Numbered from the stretch's first letter, positions 8,943-17,684 are shown. The stretch: 64,000 nucleotides of DNA from Kytococcus schroeteri (GCF_002847825.1 NZ_PKIZ01000003.1:16085-80084), one strand, 5' to 3'. Program-made: numbers and translations. Notes: generated from the letters alone by a model not told the origin.

Positions 8943-9658
8943 CCACCGTGCTGCGCCTGCGCGGCGTGGGCTACACCCACCCCGGTGCCGCCTCACCGGC
9001 GGTGGCCGGGGTGGACCTCGACCTCGTGGCCGGCCGCACCACCGTGGTGCTGGGGCCCTCCGGCAGCGGCAAGTCCACGCTGCTGCGGGTGGCCGCCGGA
9101 CTGCTGGAGCCCACCACCGGCACCGTGGAGCGCCACCCGGCGGCCCGCCGTCCGGCCGTGGCCTTCCAGGAGCCGGCCCTGCTGCCGTGGCTCACGGTGG
9201 AGCAGAACCTCGTGCTGGGCACCGGGTTCCGCGCCAACCGGGGCGCCGGGCACCTCTCGGCGGGCGAGTTGCTGGCCGAGCTCGGCATCGAGCACCTGGC
9301 CGACGCCCGCGTGGACGAGGTCTCCGGCGGGCAGGCGCAGCGCACCGCCATCGGCCGGGCGCTGGCCGTGGACCCCGAGGTGCTGCTGCTCGACGAGCCG
9401 CTGGGCGCGCTGGACCCGGCCACGCGCGACCGCCTGCAGGGCTGGCTGGCCGACCTGCTGGCCGCTCGTTCTGTGGCGGCCCTGCTGGTGACGCACGACG
9501 TGCCCGAGGCCGTGCGGCTGGGCGACGAGATCGTGCACCTGGACGGCGCCCGGGGCGTCACCGGCCGCTGGACCCGTCCCGCCGACGATGCCGGGCGCGT
9601 GGCCCTGGAGCGCGAGCTGGCCGCCCACTACGCGCGGGACGTGGCGTGGGCGGCATGA
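8939..9658 (+). CDS. ABC importer ATPase (SsuB/NrtD/TauB type)
   Basis: This 239-residue ATPase has Walker A GPSGSGKST, a Q-loop in AFQEPALLPWLTV, signature VSGGQAQR, Walker B LLLDEPLGALD and the switch His in LLVTHD. The short Q-loop segment ending LLPWLTV is typical of the nitrate/sulfonate/taurine importer group. The start overlaps the flavoprotein stop by ATGA. It energises the permease encoded at 10839-11711. Confidence 0.9.
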   Translation: MTTVLRLRGVGYTHPGAASPAVAGVDLDLVAGRTTVVLGPSGSGKSTLLRVAAGLLEPTTGTVERHPAARRPAVAFQEPALLPWLTVEQNLVLGTGFRANRGAGHLSAGELLAELGIEHLADARVDEVSGGQAQRTAIGRALAVDPEVLLLDEPLGALDPATRDRLQGWLADLLAARSVAALLVTHDVPEAVRLGDEIVHLDGARGVTGRWTRPADDAGRVALERELAAHYARDVAWAA

Positions 9659-10842
9659 GAAGCGTCGGCGCCACGCGGCGCGAGCTGCTCACCGCATCGG
9701 CCGCGGTGCTGGGCACGGGCGCGGCGGCCTGGGCGGGCGGCACCTGGCAGGCCGGCGACCGCCGCCCGGTGGGTGCCGGCACCCGCGAGAACCCCCTGCG
9801 CATCGGCTTCCTGCCCATCACCGACGCCGCCCCGCTGCTGGTGGGCCACGCCGGCGGGCACTTCGCCCGACAGGATGTGCACGTGGCGCCGCCGGTGCTG
9901 CTGCGCAGCTGGGCGTCGGTCACCGAGACGCTCATGGCCGGCGAGGTGGACGTGGTGCACCTGCTCATGCCGATGGCGCTGCACCTGCGCCTGGGGCTCG
10001 GGGCCGACACCACCGTCGTGGCGTGGAACCACGTGAACGGCTCGGCGCTCACCGTGGCGCCCCACGTGCGGCGGCTGACCGACCTGGCCGGCGGCACCGT
10101 GGCCATTCCGGCCTGGTGGAGCATCCACAACGTGGTGCTGCAGGAGATGCTGCGCGCCGAGGGGATGGTGCCCGTCATCCGCCGCCGACCCCGCGCCAGC
10201 CACGGCGAGGTGGCCCTGGTGCCCATGGCCCCGGCGGACATGCTGCCCGCCCTGGGCGGTGGCACGCTGCAGGGCTTCACCGTGGCCGACCCGTTCAACG
10301 CCGGCGCCGCGCTCCAGGGCGTGGGCCGCATCCACCGCTTCCTGGGCGACGTGTGGCGCCAGCACGCCTGCTGCGTCACCGTGGTGCGCGGCGACCTGGC
10401 CCGCGAGTACCCCGAGGTGCTGCAGCGCTTCACCCGCGGACTGGTGGAGGCCGGCCGCTGGACCAGCGCCCACCGCGGCGAGGCCGCCGCGATGCTGAGC
10501 CGCGAGTTCCTGCCCCAGCCGCCACCGGCCATCGCCGCCGCGCTGCACCACCACCCGCACGGGCCGAGGCCCGGCACCGCGCCGCCACAGGTGGACCACG
10601 CCGACTGGCACGGCGAGCGTCTGGACTTCACCCCGTGGCCGCAGAAGGACTTCACCACCCGGCTGGTGCAGGCCATGCGCCGCACCGTGGTGGACGCCCC
10701 CGACGCCTTCCTGCACGACGCCGACCCCGCATCGGTGCACGCCCGCGTGGTGGACGACCGGTTCGTGCGCCACTCCCTGGAGGCCCTCGACGGCCCCGAC
10801 TCGCCCCTGTTGACCCCCCGCACCGAGGAGTACTCCGCATGA
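9655..10842 (+). CDS. ABC importer substrate-binding protein with Tat-like signal
   Basis: This 395-residue protein is exported. Residues 1-30 carry a twin-Arg motif (ATRRELLTASAAVLG) followed by a hydrophobic Ala-rich stretch. The body resembles NrtA/SsuA-type binding proteins: LRIGFLPITDAAPLLVGHAG, then GEVDVVHLLMPMALHLRLG, and FTVADPFNAGAAL with DVWRQHACCVTVVRGD. NrtA-like Tat signals are common in this group, which binds nitrate, cyanate, sulfonates or similar small anions. The ligand cannot be read from the sequence. Coupled by ATGA on both sides. Confidence 0.82.
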   Translation: MRSVGATRRELLTASAAVLGTGAAAWAGGTWQAGDRRPVGAGTRENPLRIGFLPITDAAPLLVGHAGGHFARQDVHVAPPVLLRSWASVTETLMAGEVDVVHLLMPMALHLRLGLGADTTVVAWNHVNGSALTVAPHVRRLTDLAGGTVAIPAWWSIHNVVLQEMLRAEGMVPVIRRRPRASHGEVALVPMAPADMLPALGGGTLQGFTVADPFNAGAALQGVGRIHRFLGDVWRQHACCVTVVRGDLAREYPEVLQRFTRGLVEAGRWTSAHRGEAAAMLSREFLPQPPPAIAAALHHHPHGPRPGTAPPQVDHADWHGERLDFTPWPQKDFTTRLVQAMRRTVVDAPDAFLHDADPASVHARVVDDRFVRHSLEALDGPDSPLLTPRTEEYSA

Positions 10843-11711
10843 CCCCCTCCGCCCGCGCCCTGGGGCGTGGCCTGCTCGGCGTGCTGCTGCTCGTGCTGGC
10901 CTGGTGGGTGTTCACCGCCGTGGCCGGCCGCACCGACCCGATGGCCGCCGCCATGCGCCCCGACCGCGTGCCCGGCGCCCTGGCCGAGCTGTGGGGCCGC
11001 GGCGCCCTGCTGCCGGGGCTGGCCACCAGCCTCGGCCGCCTCGCCGCGGGGGTGGCGCTGGCCGTGCTCGTGGGCGTGCCCCTGGGCGCGATGGTGGGCG
11101 CCAGCCGGTGGGTGCGCGAGACCACCGCTCCCGGCATCCAGTTCCTGCGCATGGTCTCGCCGCTCTCCTGGGCGCCGGTGGCCGTGGCGGCCTTCGGCAT
11201 CGGGGCGGTGCCGGTGGTGTTCATCGTGGCCGCGGCGGCCACCTGGCCGGTGGTGCTCAACACGGCGCACGGGATCCGCAACCTGCCGCCCAGCTGGGGT
11301 GCCGTGGCGCGGACCCTGGGCGCCTCGCGCGGTGAGCTGCTGCGCTCCGTGGTGTGGCCGGGGGTGCGGCCGCAGGTGCTCACCGGCATCCGGCTGGCGC
11401 TGGGCATCGCGTGGGTGGTGCTGGTGCCGGCGGAGATGCTGGGGGTGCGCAGCGGGCTGGGGTACGAGATCCTCAACGCCCGCGACCGGCTGGCCTACGA
11501 CGAGATGCTCGTGGTGATCCTGCTCATCGGAGCGGTGGGCACACTGGTGGACCTGGCCGCGCAGCGGCTGCTCTCCGGGGCGTGGGTTCCGGCGCGGCGC
11601 CGGGCCCGGGCGGGCCGCACGGTCGCCGGTGGCGGCGCCCACGCAGCACGTGACGGTGCGGGGCAGACGGGCGCGGCCCGGGACGGTGACCTGACGGTGC
11701 GGCCGGCATGA
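10839..11711 (+). CDS. ABC importer permease (SsuC/NrtB type)
   Basis: This 290-residue protein has about six membrane segments from residue ~10. The cytoplasmic EAA loop appears as WGAVARTLGASRGELLRSVVWPG. The end FDEMLV-like signature of this subfamily is visible as YDEMLVVILLIGAVG. The last ~40 residues are basic and polar and look non-conserved. It forms the channel of the importer with the ATPase at 8939-9658. Its stop overlaps an ATG at 11708. Confidence 0.87.
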   Translation: MTPSARALGRGLLGVLLLVLAWWVFTAVAGRTDPMAAAMRPDRVPGALAELWGRGALLPGLATSLGRLAAGVALAVLVGVPLGAMVGASRWVRETTAPGIQFLRMVSPLSWAPVAVAAFGIGAVPVVFIVAAAATWPVVLNTAHGIRNLPPSWGAVARTLGASRGELLRSVVWPGVRPQVLTGIRLALGIAWVVLVPAEMLGVRSGLGYEILNARDRLAYDEMLVVILLIGAVGTLVDLAAQRLLSGAWVPARRRARAGRTVAGGGAHAARDGAGQTGAARDGDLTVRPA

Positions 11712-11785
11712 GGCACTGCACCGTGGGCGGCGTGCGGGAGTCCGGCGCGGACGCCCGGGAGCACGGCATCGAGAGGAGGACGCGC

Positions 11786-12442
11786 GTGGACCAGCTGGAC
11801 GTACTGGGTGCCGGCCGCATGGGCCGGGCCCTGGCCGGGCGCGCGGCCGCCCGCGGGCTGGGGGTGCGCGTGCACCGGCGCCTGCACCTGATGCCGGCGG
11901 GCTCGCCCGCGGTGCCGGTGCTACTGGCCCTGCCGCTGGAGCACCTGGAGGAGCTGGACCCCGAGCTGCTGGCCGGGCGGGTGGTGGTGGACGCCATGAA
12001 CGCCTGGGGCGATGCCGCCGAGCTGATGCCGGCCGCCGTGCACCCGGGTGGTACGAGCGGGGCGGTGGCCGAGCACCTGCGGCACTCGCGGGTGGTCAAG
12101 GCGTTCAACCACCTCTCGTACCACGACGTGGAGGTGGCGCCCGGTGGGGCGGGCGGCGCGGCTGGCGCGGACGGCGAGGACGGCGACCTCGAGGCGCGGG
12201 GGCCCGGTGGCGCCGACCCCGCATCGGGCCCGGACCACCGCCGCGCACTGCTCGTCGCCGGCGACGACCCGACCGCCCGCACCGTGGTGAGCGGCCTGGT
12301 GGTGGCGATGGGTTTCGCACCCGTGGAGGCGCCGCTGGCCCGCGGGCGTCTCGCCGAACCGGGCAACGTGCTCTTCGGGCAGCACCTCACCGCGGCCGGC
12401 ATGCGAGCGACCCTGGCGCGGCACCCCTCCCGCGCCGCCTGA
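11786..12442 (+). CDS. F420-oxidoreductase-like NAD(P)-binding protein
   Basis: The N-terminus has a dinucleotide-binding motif VLGAGRMGRALA, and the middle has SRVVKAFNHLSYHDVEV, both typical of the NADP-dependent F420 oxidoreductase/reductase-like family. The chosen GTG at 11786 is preceded by GAGAGGAGG at ideal distance and leaves only a few residues before the Rossmann motif. An ATG at 11708 overlapping the permease stop would add 26 residues. With the chosen start it is 218 residues. Residues ~120-150 hold a Gly/Ala/Asp-rich insert. It may supply reduced cofactor to the flavoprotein in the same operon, or be a quinone reductase-like enzyme. Confidence 0.72.
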   Translation: MDQLDVLGAGRMGRALAGRAAARGLGVRVHRRLHLMPAGSPAVPVLLALPLEHLEELDPELLAGRVVVDAMNAWGDAAELMPAAVHPGGTSGAVAEHLRHSRVVKAFNHLSYHDVEVAPGGAGGAAGADGEDGDLEARGPGGADPASGPDHRRALLVAGDDPTARTVVSGLVVAMGFAPVEAPLARGRLAEPGNVLFGQHLTAAGMRATLARHPSRAA

Positions 12443-12536
12443 ACCTGGATCTGCACCCGCCCCACCCCCTTGCGCGTTCCCGCCCCCCGCGCCGGCCGCC
12501 CGACCGGATCGGGGGGCTCGGACCGGCCAGGGCACC

Positions 12537-12542
12537 TACGAT
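12537..12542 (+). promoter_or_regulatory. -10 box, leaderless promoter of the zinc-knuckle SDR
   Basis: TACGAT ends 7 bases before the GTG at 12550 and overlaps the in-frame ATG at 12541. This geometry favours GTG 12550 as the true start. Confidence 0.5.
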
Positions 12543-12549
12543 GCGCCCC

Positions 12550-14151
12550 GTGCCCGACCAGCCCCCACAGCCCCACCAGCCCGATGACGTGACCCCCGCC
12601 GACGCCACGCACGACACCGACGCCGCCGCCGAGGGCCTGGCCCCGGAGGACCCCGCCACCGACCACCCCGGCATCGACCCGGCGGACCTCGAGGCCACCC
12701 TGCGCGTGCTCGGCCAGCTGCACGAGCTGCCCAAGGGCCACCCGGACATCGAGACCGTCAAGCGCGCCGCGGGCCGCATGTACAAGGCCGTCCGCAAGGC
12801 ACGCCGCGCGGAGGCCCGCCGCGCCGAGCGCCAGCCCCTGCTCGAGGCCGACCAGCGCCTCATGGAGCGCACCGCCACCGGCAGCCCGCAGCGCATCGAC
12901 GACGAGACGGCCGGCATCCTGCTGGAGACCCCCACCGGCCTGGCCGGGCCCGGGCACGTCATCGGCCACCTGAACATCCCGCGCGGCTGCTACATCTGCC
13001 ACCAGAAGTTCACCGCGGTCGACTCCTTCTACCACTGGCTCTGCCCGGACTGCGCCGGCGACAGCCACGCCCGCCGCGACCAGCACACGGACCTGCGCGG
13101 CAAGCGCGCCCTGCTCACCGGTGGCCGCGCCAAGATCGGCATGTACATCGCCCTCATGCTGCTGCGCGACGGCGCGGAGCTCACCATCACCACGCGCTTC
13201 CCCCGGGACGCCGCGCGCCGCTTCGCCGCCCAGCCGGACCAGGCCGACTGGATCGACCGTCTGCACATCGTGGGCATCGACCTGCGCGACCCCACCCAGG
13301 TGATCGCCCTGGCCGACGAGGTGGCCGCCGGCGGGCCGCTCGACATCCTCATCAACAACGCGTGCCAGACGGTGCGCCGCACGCCGGGTTCGTACTCCCA
13401 CCTCACCGAGGGCGAGAAGCAGCCGCTGGTCGGCGACGAGCTGCGCCCCTCGATGCTGGCCTTCGACCGCATCAGCGAGGCGCACCCGGCGGCGCTGGTC
13501 GGCTCGCTGAGCGAGCACGCGGTGGCGCACGTGGAGGGGGGCGCGCTCACCGCATCGGACATGACGCGCCTGGCCCTGCGTGCCGGGTCGGCCAGCCTGG
13601 AGGCCCACCGGGCGGGCACCGCGCTGGATGCGGGGGGCCTGCTGCCGGACGTGGCCACCCAGAACTCGTGGACGCAGAAGGTGCAGGAGGTGGACCCGAT
13701 GGAGCTGCTGGAGGTGCAGCTGTGCAACTCGGTGGCACCGTTCCTGCTGGTGAGCCGCCTGCGCCCGGCGCTGGCCGCCGCCGTCCAGGCCGGCGCGCGC
13801 CGCTCGTACGTGGTCAACGTCTCGGCGATGGAGGGGCAGTTCTCCCGCCGCTACAAGGGCTCGGGCCACCCGCACACCAACATGGCCAAGGCCGCACTCA
13901 ACATGCTCACCCGCACCTCGGCCAAGGAGATGCTGGAGACCGACGGCATCCTGATGACCGCCGTGGACACCGGCTGGATCACCGATGAGCGGCCGCACCA
14001 CGAGAAGCTGCGCATCGCCGCCGAGGGCTGGCACGCCCCGCTGGACCTGGTGGACGGCGCCGCGCGCGTCTACGACCCCATCGTGCGCGGTGAGGCCGGC
14101 GAGGACCTGTACGGCGTGTTCCTCAAGGACTTCGAGCCCCACCCCTGGTGA
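12550..14151 (+). CDS. SDR-fold oxidoreductase with N-terminal zinc-knuckle domain
   Basis: This ~533-residue protein is about twice the size of a classical SDR. Residues ~1-45 are acidic and disordered. A helical segment follows, then a probable Cys4 zinc site, RGCYICHQKF ... HWLCPDCAGD (near residues 146-170). The SDR domain begins at LRGKRALLTGGRAKIGMYIA (TGGRxKIG cofactor loop), with DILINNACQT, the Ser in VVNVSAMEGQF, and Tyr/Lys replaced by a HPHTNMAKAALNMLTR segment. In that segment the catalytic Tyr is not seen, although the Lys is present. A long insert lies between residues ~275 and 405. The function is unknown. The 22 bases at 14124-14145 near its 3' end recur at 14844-14865. Confidence 0.75.
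   Translation: MPDQPPQPHQPDDVTPADATHDTDAAAEGLAPEDPATDHPGIDPADLEATLRVLGQLHELPKGHPDIETVKRAAGRMYKAVRKARRAEARRAERQPLLEADQRLMERTATGSPQRIDDETAGILLETPTGLAGPGHVIGHLNIPRGCYICHQKFTAVDSFYHWLCPDCAGDSHARRDQHTDLRGKRALLTGGRAKIGMYIALMLLRDGAELTITTRFPRDAARRFAAQPDQADWIDRLHIVGIDLRDPTQVIALADEVAAGGPLDILINNACQTVRRTPGSYSHLTEGEKQPLVGDELRPSMLAFDRISEAHPAALVGSLSEHAVAHVEGGALTASDMTRLALRAGSASLEAHRAGTALDAGGLLPDVATQNSWTQKVQEVDPMELLEVQLCNSVAPFLLVSRLRPALAAAVQAGARRSYVVNVSAMEGQFSRRYKGSGHPHTNMAKAALNMLTRTSAKEMLETDGILMTAVDTGWITDERPHHEKLRIAAEGWHAPLDLVDGAARVYDPIVRGEAGEDLYGVFLKDFEPHPW
14124..14145 (+). repeat. 22-bp direct repeat, left copy (end of SDR gene)
   Basis: The 22 bases covering codons near the SDR stop are identical to 14844-14865. 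The two copies bracket the small exported-protein gene. Confidence 0.9.
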
Positions 14152-14297
14152 GGGCGCCGGCACGCTGAACAGAGCTCCGGGGCGGTCACGATTCGAACAC
14201 GATTCCCCTCGGCCCTTGTGGGCAGCCACCCGTGGCCGGATTCTCTTCCCGACGGCGGGGACCACTCGGGTCACCGCAGGAGTCGCAAGGAGCGGCG

Positions 14298-14819
14298 ATG
14301 CGTTCTACACGACACCTGGTGCTCTCGGCAGCGACCGCTGTGGGGGTCCTTCTCCTCGCGGCGGCCGCTGTCTGGGGGGTTTGGCCGCACCCGTCCACAG
14401 CACTCACCGCGCCCGACAGCGGAGCTCGCACCCGTGGCCCGGCAGGACCCAAACCGGACCAACTCAAGATGTTCGCAACCCAGATGATCACGAACAATGG
14501 GGATGTCACGTTGACGGTGGACCGCGTGGAGATGCCCGACCGGTCGGGCCAGACGGTGCGTGACTGGTTCCTCGTCGGGATGGACGAGTACCTGTACGCC
14601 GCAGCCGCCTCCCCGGACATCCCTCCTCGCCCGGGGGACAGCTCACCCACACTCGCCCCCGGTGAGTCCAAGCGGGTGGCGGTCGTCCTCGAGGTGACCG
14701 GCGACCACACCACGGAGGACCACCTCACCATCGAGTACCACGAGGAGAGCGGGCGCAAGGGTTCACTCACCCCCGCTCGGCGTCTACTGGCGATGCCCCA
14801 CGGCCAGGAGTGCCCCTGA
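14298..14819 (+). CDS. Small exported or membrane-anchored protein, unknown function
   Basis: This 173-residue protein starts at an ATG preceded by AAGGAG. Residues 7-29 are a hydrophobic signal or anchor (LVLSAATAVGVLLLAAAAV). The rest is a soluble extracellular domain that may be a beta-sandwich, with MFATQMITNNGDVTLTVDRV and later LAPGESKRVAVVLEV. No family was recognised. Codon third positions are less GC-rich than in neighbouring genes. The gene lies between two copies of a 22-bp repeat, of which the right one forms half of a strong terminator. This suggests it was inserted between the SDR gene and that gene's original terminator. Confidence 0.6.
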   Translation: MRSTRHLVLSAATAVGVLLLAAAAVWGVWPHPSTALTAPDSGARTRGPAGPKPDQLKMFATQMITNNGDVTLTVDRVEMPDRSGQTVRDWFLVGMDEYLYAAAASPDIPPRPGDSSPTLAPGESKRVAVVLEVTGDHTTEDHLTIEYHEESGRKGSLTPARRLLAMPHGQECP

Positions 14820-14843
14820 GACCGGCCTCCTGACCCCCCCCCG

Positions 14844-14865
14844 CAAGGACTTCGAGCCCCACCCC
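14844..14865 (+). repeat. 22-bp direct repeat, right copy
   Basis: Identical to 14124-14145. Its last 16 bases are the left arm of the terminator at 14850-14887. Confidence 0.9.
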
Positions 14866-14887
14866 CGCTCAGGGGTGGGGCTCGAAG
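14850..14887. terminator. Strong terminator hairpin, 16-bp perfect stem
   Basis: Arms 14850-14865 and 14872-14887 pair perfectly around the loop CGCTCA. It separates the small exported-protein gene (+) from the convergent M28 peptidase gene (-) and can serve both. Confidence 0.8.
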
Positions 14888-14935
14888 CGGAGCGCCTGGT
14901 GCCCGGGCCCACACACAAACCCGGGCGGAGGGGGA

Positions 14936-16237
14936 TCAGGCGCCGGTCTTGGCCATCTCGCCGAGGAACGCGAGGCCGAACTGGGCGAACTTCACCGAGT
15001 GCTCGGCGGTGCCGCCGGAGTTCTCCAGGGTGTCGTAGGCGGTGTGGATGTAGGGGAACAGCTCGGTCTCGCTCATCATCGAGGCCGGGTAGCCGGCCGA
15101 GGTCCACGAGGAGTGGTCCGAGCAGCCGTAGCCGCAGGAGATGGCGCCGAGCGTCATGCCCTTGGGCTCCAGGTAGGTGGTGAAGACCTCCTTGTTGAAG
15201 GCGGTCAGCTCGGTGTTGACGTTGTCCTCCATCACGGACATGTCGGTGTCACCACCGTCGTAGTTGGTCATGTCCAGGTTGAGCACGCCCACCACGTTCT
15301 TGCCCTCGCTGGCGAAGGACTGGGCCATGGCGTTGGAACCCACCAGACCCACCTCCTCGGCGGCGTAGGCGGCGAACACCACGGTGCGCTTCGGCTTCCA
15401 GCCGCTCTCCAGCGCCACCCGCGCCACCTCGGTGACGGTGGCGGTGGCCGAGGCGTTGTCGTCGGCACCCGGGGCGTCCATGTCGTCGCCCTGGCCGGCA
15501 TTGGAGACCGAGTCGAAGTGCGCGCCGATGACGACGATCTCCTCGGGGTTCTCGGTGCCCTTGACGGTCATGGTCACGTTGGACTGGTTGCCGCAGTCGG
15601 AGCCGCACGACTCGTCGTAGGCCACGGTCACGTCCTCGCGGTCGCCGGCCACCTTGGTCCACGCGTCGTGCACGTAGGCGGTGGCGGCCTTGCCGTGGCT
15701 GGAGGCGTAGTAGCGGTTGGGCCAGGTGGTGGAGAGGTCGGTGATGGTCTGGCGGATGCGCTCCTCCTTCACCTCGTCCAACCACGGGTTCACCGTGTCC
15801 TGGTTGTCCACCGGCGGCAGGTCCAGCGCAGCGCCCACCGTCTGGGCGGTGCGGTCGTTCTGCACGAACGCCTCGGCCTCGGCCCGGGTGGCGAAGGAGC
15901 GGAAGCCCGGGCCGCGCTCGCCGGCCTCGCCGTGGTTCATGCGGGCGATCTGGTCGGCGGTGGTGCGGGAGATGACCAGCTTCTGGCCGGACGCGTCCTT
16001 CACCGTGCCCAGGGCGGTGGTGGCACCGAAGTGCTCGGCCCTCTCGGCGGCGGTGGTCACCACGTAGCGGGTGGAGCTGTCCACACCCCCGTTGGGGGCC
16101 TTGAAGTCGACGACGGCGGCCGACTCGGGGCCGAGGTCGGGGCTGTCGGCCATGGCGGTGGACGACAGGGCCAGGCCCGCCAGCGAGACGGCGGCCACCG
16201 GGGAGGCGATGAGGGCGCTCAGCGTTGTGCGACGCAT
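14936..16237 (-). CDS. Secreted M28-family zinc aminopeptidase
   Basis: This 433-residue protein starts with a Sec signal (MRRTTLSALIASPVAAVSLAGLALSS, cleavage after ~AMA). The catalytic domain (~residues 165-425) has M28 landmarks: GAHFDSVSN with the first zinc His, PGADDNASATA with the bridging Asp, YAAEEVGLVGS with the catalytic and zinc Glu pair, and YIHTAYDTLENSG with the last zinc His. A cysteine pair in ISCGYGCSDHSS and another in ESCGSDCGN probably form disulfides. It resembles Vibrio/Streptomyces leucyl aminopeptidases and probably removes N-terminal residues from peptides outside the cell. The start is preceded by AAGGAGA. Confidence 0.88.
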   Translation of the reverse strand: MRRTTLSALIASPVAAVSLAGLALSSTAMADSPDLGPESAAVVDFKAPNGGVDSSTRYVVTTAAERAEHFGATTALGTVKDASGQKLVISRTTADQIARMNHGEAGERGPGFRSFATRAEAEAFVQNDRTAQTVGAALDLPPVDNQDTVNPWLDEVKEERIRQTITDLSTTWPNRYYASSHGKAATAYVHDAWTKVAGDREDVTVAYDESCGSDCGNQSNVTMTVKGTENPEEIVVIGAHFDSVSNAGQGDDMDAPGADDNASATATVTEVARVALESGWKPKRTVVFAAYAAEEVGLVGSNAMAQSFASEGKNVVGVLNLDMTNYDGGDTDMSVMEDNVNTELTAFNKEVFTTYLEPKGMTLGAISCGYGCSDHSSWTSAGYPASMMSETELFPYIHTAYDTLENSGGTAEHSVKFAQFGLAFLGEMAKTGA

Positions 16238-16377
16238 GGTCTTTCTCCTTGGATGGGGGACCGCCCGCTGGGCGGGGCCGGCGCACTGGAGGTTGCTCCG
16301 GCACCGCCATCGTGCGGTGCGCCACAGGCCCTCTCAAGGCCGCAGACGGACTCCTGCCGAGGTCTTGACCAAACGTT

Positions 16378-16410
16378 GGGGCCTCCCCCGGACGGCGCGG
16401 AGGAGGCCCC
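16378..16410 (-). terminator. Probable terminator of the flavohemoglobin gene
   Basis: Arms 16378-16386 and 16402-16410 (9 bp, perfect) enclose a 15-base loop, 17 bases beyond the hmp stop. Confidence 0.45.
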
Positions 16411-16427
16411 GGTGGAGCACGGTGGTG

Positions 16428-17684
16428 TCAGGCCATGGCGGCGTTCAGCTGCACCTTCTGCTCGGCGGCGTCGTTGTCCGGGTCCTGGGCCCACAGGTCC
16501 GGGCCGAACACCTCGTAGGAGATGTTGCGGGGGTCCACGCCCTTGTCCATGAGGGTGCGGCGCACGGCGCGCATGAACGGCAGCGGGCCGCACATGAACA
16601 CCTTCGCGTTGGTGGGCACCTCCACATCGGTGAGGTCCATGCGGCCCACCCGGGCGCCGCGGGCCTCGCCGGCGGCGTCCATCTCCTCGTACCAGACGTG
16701 CTCGGCCACGTGGGCCAGGCGGGAGCTGGAGGCCTGCATCGTCTCCACCAGCGGGTGGGCCGATGCGGTGCGGTCGGCGTGCAGCAGGGTCACCGGGCGC
16801 TGCGGCTGGCGCTCGGCCAGGTCCTCCACGATCGCGGCCATGGGGGTGATGCCGATGCCGGCGCTGGCCAGCACCAGCGGGGCGTCGGACTCCTCGAGCA
16901 CCACGTCGCCGGATGGGGTGGAGACGTCGAGCACGGTGCCGGGGTGGGCGTTCTCGTGCAGCCACGTGGAGACCTGGCCGTCGGGGTGGCCGTCCACGCC
17001 CTTGACGCGGCGGATGCTCAGGCGGAAGGCCCCCTCGGGCGCGCCGGAGATCGTGTACTGGCGGGGCTGACGCTCACCATTGGGCAGGTCCACGGCCACG
17101 GCCACGTACTGGCCGGTGGTGTGCGCGGGCAGCTCGCCCTCCACGGGCTTGATGGTCAGCGAGAACACCTCGTCGGTCTCCTCGGTGCGCTCGGTCACCT
17201 CGTACTTGCGCCACGGCTCCTCGGGGTCCACGCCGGCCAGGGCGTAGAGGCGGGCCTCGGCGGCGATGAGCTGGGTGCCGAACAGCCAGTAGACCTCGTC
17301 CCAGGCGGCGGCCACCTCGGGGGTGACGGCGTCGCCGAGCACCTGGCCCACGGCCTCGAGCAGGTAGTGGCCCACGATCGTGTACTCGGTGGCCTTGATA
17401 CCCAGCGAGACGTGCTTGTGGGCGATGCGCTCCATGACGGGGGTGAAGTCCGGCGCGTCGGGGTCGATGAGGTGCACCGCGTAGGCCACCACGGAGCTGG
17501 CCAGGGCCACGGGCTGCTCCCCGATGGCCTGGTTGGCCTTGTTGAAGACCCGCAGCAGCTCGGGGTGGGCCGCGAACATGTTGGGGTAGAAGCTCCGGGT
17601 GATCTCCACGGCGTGCTCGGCCACCACCCCGGCGGTGGCGGCGACGATCTCGGCGGACTGGGGGGACAGACTCGGCGTCTTCAT
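16428..17684 (-). CDS. hmp: Flavohemoglobin (nitric oxide dioxygenase)
   Basis: This 418-residue protein has the full family layout. The globin domain (1-~145) has the proximal His region IAHKHVSLGI. The FAD domain has RQYTISG. The NAD domain has GIGITPMAAIVEDL and the closing MCGPLPFM. It oxidises NO to nitrate with O2 and NAD(P)H in the cytoplasm, protecting against nitrosative stress. A TACGCT box ends 7 bases before the ATG, so the transcript is probably leaderless. No NsrR-like operator was recognised in the 111-bp divergent gap to the malic enzyme gene. The last ~20 residues extend a little beyond the usual C-terminus. Confidence 0.95.
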   Translation of the reverse strand: MKTPSLSPQSAEIVAATAGVVAEHAVEITRSFYPNMFAAHPELLRVFNKANQAIGEQPVALASSVVAYAVHLIDPDAPDFTPVMERIAHKHVSLGIKATEYTIVGHYLLEAVGQVLGDAVTPEVAAAWDEVYWLFGTQLIAAEARLYALAGVDPEEPWRKYEVTERTEETDEVFSLTIKPVEGELPAHTTGQYVAVAVDLPNGERQPRQYTISGAPEGAFRLSIRRVKGVDGHPDGQVSTWLHENAHPGTVLDVSTPSGDVVLEESDAPLVLASAGIGITPMAAIVEDLAERQPQRPVTLLHADRTASAHPLVETMQASSSRLAHVAEHVWYEEMDAAGEARGARVGRMDLTDVEVPTNAKVFMCGPLPFMRAVRRTLMDKGVDPRNISYEVFGPDLWAQDPDNDAAEQKVQLNAAMA

